This document shows positions 4,949 through 7,202 of a stretch of 7,202 nt of DNA, one piece after another. The DNA is from an uncultured Muribaculum sp. (GTDB taxonomy: Bacteria; Bacteroidota; Bacteroidia; Bacteroidales; Muribaculaceae): the NCBI GenBank assembly GCA_910578785.1, contig CAJTSJ010000027.1, forward strand, positions 1 through 7,202, given 5' to 3'. The position numbers were made by a program, and so were the translations under genes. The notes below the pieces were generated by a model. It saw only the letters and a list, made by a program, of their open reading frames with translations, searched no databases and had not been told where the DNA came from. The first letter of the stretch is position 1. Each line of letters starts with the position of its first letter.

Positions 4949-6718
4949 ATGTTTGAAGAACAGTTCTATATTAGATTAATAATTAACGTTATAGTTGGTG
5001 TTATGTTCGCTTATGCCCTATATAAAATGGCAAAGCACAATAATCAAGAGGCAACAACTCTATCGCACAAGGCTATGCATGTATTCGGCTGGATTTTCAT
5101 AGGGTTAAGCATTTTATGCCTTTGTATATGTATATATTACTTGACTCTCGTTGATTTTCCACAGCAGTTAAGAGGTCCCTTCATTGGACCTAATACAATT
5201 ATACGGTCAACTTCTGCTGTGTTTTACTGGGGGTATCCAACTTTAATACAGAATTCAACCTTAACAATGGTGTTGGCAACCTTTGACTTTCTTGGGATTG
5301 GTGCCTATTTTCTATATTTCAAAAGTTCTCATAGCAAATGGTGGAAAAAGATATTTAAATTCTTTGTTGTTTTATTACTATATGCCTTTATGGCCTCAGC
5401 AACAAATTTCCACTATTTCGATTTCCCAGAGTTTATATCCCCCATCTTATTTTTCATCCTTTGGATAGTTATTGTTACCCGTAAAGATAAAATTACCCAG
5501 CATGATGGGATTGACATAGTATCTGTTAAAGAGGAAGAGTTGAATAATTTGTGTGGCTCCTTTTCGGGCATGTTAGTCGATGATAGTGTTGTTTGTTTAA
5601 GTAGTACAGAAGCGTCTAATGAAAACATGAGCACAATAATTGACAAGGCAACTCCTTACCCTCCGTTAGGTGAAGAAAAAGATGATACCGTACCCACTCC
5701 ACCGGAAATTCAGTTTTGTAGACATTGTGGAAAGAAAATAGAAACTGATTCCTCTTTTTGTAAATATTGTGGTGGTAAAATAGAGGGTTCAAAATCAAGT
5801 ATAATTGATTATACCCTTCGATTAGTAAGAAATACCTGGGATCAGTTTATTCAAAAAATGAGACATGTACAACTGTCATTATCTAAGCCTAAAAGCAATG
5901 GCGGAAAAATAAAAAGAACAATGAAATGGATTGTCATTTCATTGTTGTCGCTGGCAATATTAATAGGAGTGTGTAGTGCAATATGGTATTATTTTGATGA
6001 AGTTCGTCCTCAACAAAAAGCTGAAAGAATTTTGGCCGATGAAACATCCGAGCTGAATAATCTTACAGGGGATGATTTGTTTGTTAAGTGCAATAATATC
6101 ATACGTTATCATAACATATCGAAATGTGGTAAAGAATGGAGAGATCGCTATAATCTGAATGATTTAACATCTTTGTCATGGGCTAAGATATCCGTACTTG
6201 CTGAACACGGTAATGCAGATGCACAATTCCTTATTGCTCTTAGATATAATGGCTATGATTTTAGTATGGAAGTGTGGAATTCTAACACTGAAGGATATAA
6301 TCGCAATCCATATTATGATATGGAAAAAGCAGCGTATTGGTATCTGCAAGCTGCAAAGCAGAACCACAGTACTGCGCAAAATAATCTTGGTCAGTGCTAT
6401 GAAAATGGAACTGGCGTAGAAGCTAATATTAAAGAGGCGATCAAATGGTATCGTTTATCTGCAGAAAATGGCAATTCTTATGGGCAATTAAATTTAGGCG
6501 ACTGCTTTAGGGATGGTCATAAAACTAAAGTGGGTGGGCATTGGGAGAAAGACGCCGAGGCGTACTATTATAGTTGGAGCTATAAAATGGGTTATCATAT
6601 GGTTGACGACTATGAAACAATAATTAAGCAAGACTTAGACAGTGCAAAATATTATTGGCACCTATCTGCTGCTCAAGGGAATGAGTCTGCCAAGGAACGA
6701 CTTCAAAAGATATATTAA
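4949..6718 (+). CDS. Polytopic membrane protein with zinc ribbon and Sel1 repeats
   Basis: This 589-aa protein has a composite layout. Five hydrophobic segments lie at about 7-27, 44-67, 103-124, 134-152 and 161-177. A linker leads to a zinc ribbon (Cys257, Cys260, Cys271, Cys274), then a sixth TM (about 326-348) and a C-terminal Sel1-like helical repeat region (about 411-437, 456-490, 492-524, 562-588; typical WYLQAAKQNHSTAQNNLG pattern). Positively charged loops after TM1, TM3 and TM5 and before TM6 place the zinc ribbon in the cytoplasm and the Sel1 repeats in the periplasm. Sel1 repeats are protein-interaction scaffolds; no catalytic motif is seen. The ATG is two bases after the previous stop, and the stop is eight bases before the reverse-transcriptase start, so all four genes probably form one operon. 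The family is not named here. It may be a membrane sensor or effector linked to the reverse transcriptase. Confidence 0.82.
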   Translation: MFEEQFYIRLIINVIVGVMFAYALYKMAKHNNQEATTLSHKAMHVFGWIFIGLSILCLCICIYYLTLVDFPQQLRGPFIGPNTIIRSTSAVFYWGYPTLIQNSTLTMVLATFDFLGIGAYFLYFKSSHSKWWKKIFKFFVVLLLYAFMASATNFHYFDFPEFISPILFFILWIVIVTRKDKITQHDGIDIVSVKEEELNNLCGSFSGMLVDDSVVCLSSTEASNENMSTIIDKATPYPPLGEEKDDTVPTPPEIQFCRHCGKKIETDSSFCKYCGGKIEGSKSSIIDYTLRLVRNTWDQFIQKMRHVQLSLSKPKSNGGKIKRTMKWIVISLLSLAILIGVCSAIWYYFDEVRPQQKAERILADETSELNNLTGDDLFVKCNNIIRYHNISKCGKEWRDRYNLNDLTSLSWAKISVLAEHGNADAQFLIALRYNGYDFSMEVWNSNTEGYNRNPYYDMEKAAYWYLQAAKQNHSTAQNNLGQCYENGTGVEANIKEAIKWYRLSAENGNSYGQLNLGDCFRDGHKTKVGGHWEKDAEAYYYSWSYKMGYHMVDDYETIIKQDLDSAKYYWHLSAAQGNESAKERLQKIY

Positions 6719-6726
6719 GAGTACAA

Positions 6727-7202
6727 ATGAATTGGAAGCAAGAGCTTAAACAAGCATTCAAAGCAATATTAGCAAAAAGTAATTCAAGACGTAAATTACA
6801 GAGAGATCTATCTAAATATGATCAAAAGCGCCTAAGTATCTTAACAAAACGACTTAATAGAGAAGACTATCAATTTTCAGAATGGATACCTTCATCCCAA
6901 CCCAAGAAAGACGGAGGTCAAAGAATTATTATAATTCCTCCCTTTTATGATAGGATTGTATTAAGGGCACTTGCTTCATATATGTCCAAGCAGCTCAATC
7001 CATCATTTGCAAAAGTTGACAATATTAGTTTTGCTTATCAGAAGGGGAAGGGTGTTCGTGAAGCGCTTATACAGCTAAAGCATCTTTATACTTCAGGAGA
7101 TGTTATCCTTAAAGTAGATATCCGTAAGTTTTTTGACAATATTGATAAGAAAATAGTTGCCTCACTGCTGAATAACTATAATATACCTGGTTTCGTTCGG
7201 TC
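6727..7202 (+). CDS. Reverse transcriptase, N-terminal part (runs off the window)
   Basis: The first 158 residues of an RNA-directed DNA polymerase are visible; the 3' end lies outside. The RT fingers motif PKKDGGQRIIIIPPFYDRIV (59-78) is followed by FAYQKGKGVREAL (102-114) and motif A, LKVDIRKFFDNID (128-140), whose Asp131 would be the first catalytic metal ligand. The later xxDD box, thumb and any C-terminal domain cannot be seen. The DRIV and FAYQKGKG segments resemble group II-intron-type enzymes. The retron signature NAxxH, expected just before motif A, is absent (EALIQLKHL instead). No intron RNA can surround the gene because it starts eight bases after the stop of the Sel1 gene. This favours a group II-like or defence-type (DRT/UG/Abi) enzyme over a retron or an active intron. 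Defence RTs such as retrons, DRT2 and DRT9 use a nearby RNA template, which the structured RNA upstream of the operon could supply. The RT call is firm; the class is open. Confidence 0.88.
   Translation, partial: MNWKQELKQAFKAILAKSNSRRKLQRDLSKYDQKRLSILTKRLNREDYQFSEWIPSSQPKKDGGQRIIIIPPFYDRIVLRALASYMSKQLNPSFAKVDNISFAYQKGKGVREALIQLKHLYTSGDVILKVDIRKFFDNIDKKIVASLLNNYNIPGFVR

Noticed and set aside
6727..7202. Group II intron-encoded protein
   Set aside because: The gene starts eight bases after the preceding operon gene, leaving no room for intron domains I-III, and no intron boundary motif is seen.
1..7202. CRISPR array or complete insertion sequence
   Set aside because: No regularly spaced repeats, no transposase frame and no paired terminal inverted repeats were found.

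Overview
The window looks like accessory DNA from the Bacteroidales (Bacteroides, Prevotella or Muribaculaceae-like). The evidence is an RteB-type regulator and a MobA-type mobilization protein of the kind carried on Bacteroidales conjugative and mobilizable elements, an RND efflux fragment, starts preceded by A/T-rich sequence without clear Shine-Dalgarno sites, and a TAnnTTTG-like promoter box. No core housekeeping gene and no tRNA or rRNA gene is visible.

Left part (1-3431, visibly richer in G+C): a 465-base non-coding stretch with direct repeats, a perfect palindrome and a nested inverted repeat lies before a small MobA-like gene (466-900). The nested repeat is a candidate oriT. A hairpin (901-944) separates this gene from a convergent minus-strand pair: an RteB-like regulator (2214-958) and, upstream of it, the C-terminal third of an RND efflux permease (3276-2266). 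The RND fragment ends abruptly against the C-terminal 48 codons of an unidentified plus-strand gene (about 3285-3431). This junction looks like a recombination scar. The regulator has lost the GAFTGA loop and the Walker B acidic residues and has an atypical receiver pocket, so it is unlikely to be a normal sigma-54 activator.

Right part (3432-7202, visibly A/T-rich): a promoter-like box is followed by about 200 bases that fold on paper into a small 5' hairpin and a long rod closed by a 10-bp stem, ending near a short hairpin with a T-run. A tightly packed plus-strand operon follows, with gaps of 1, 2 and 8 bases: a 95-aa zinc-ribbon/one-TM protein, a 301-aa membrane-anchored protein with an internal duplication, a 589-aa protein with five TMs, a zinc ribbon, a sixth TM and Sel1 repeats, and a reverse transcriptase cut off by the window edge.

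The right-hand cluster is the part most likely to be a new system. A structured RNA, three envelope-associated proteins and a reverse transcriptase share one apparent transcription unit. The reverse transcriptase lacks the retron NAxxH signature in the visible part and reads more like a group II-like or defence-type (DRT/UG) enzyme. By the positive-inside rule the zinc ribbons and the reverse transcriptase would be cytosolic, and the hexapeptide tail, duplicated domain and Sel1 repeats would be periplasmic. A role in phage defence is a hypothesis; nothing in the window proves it.
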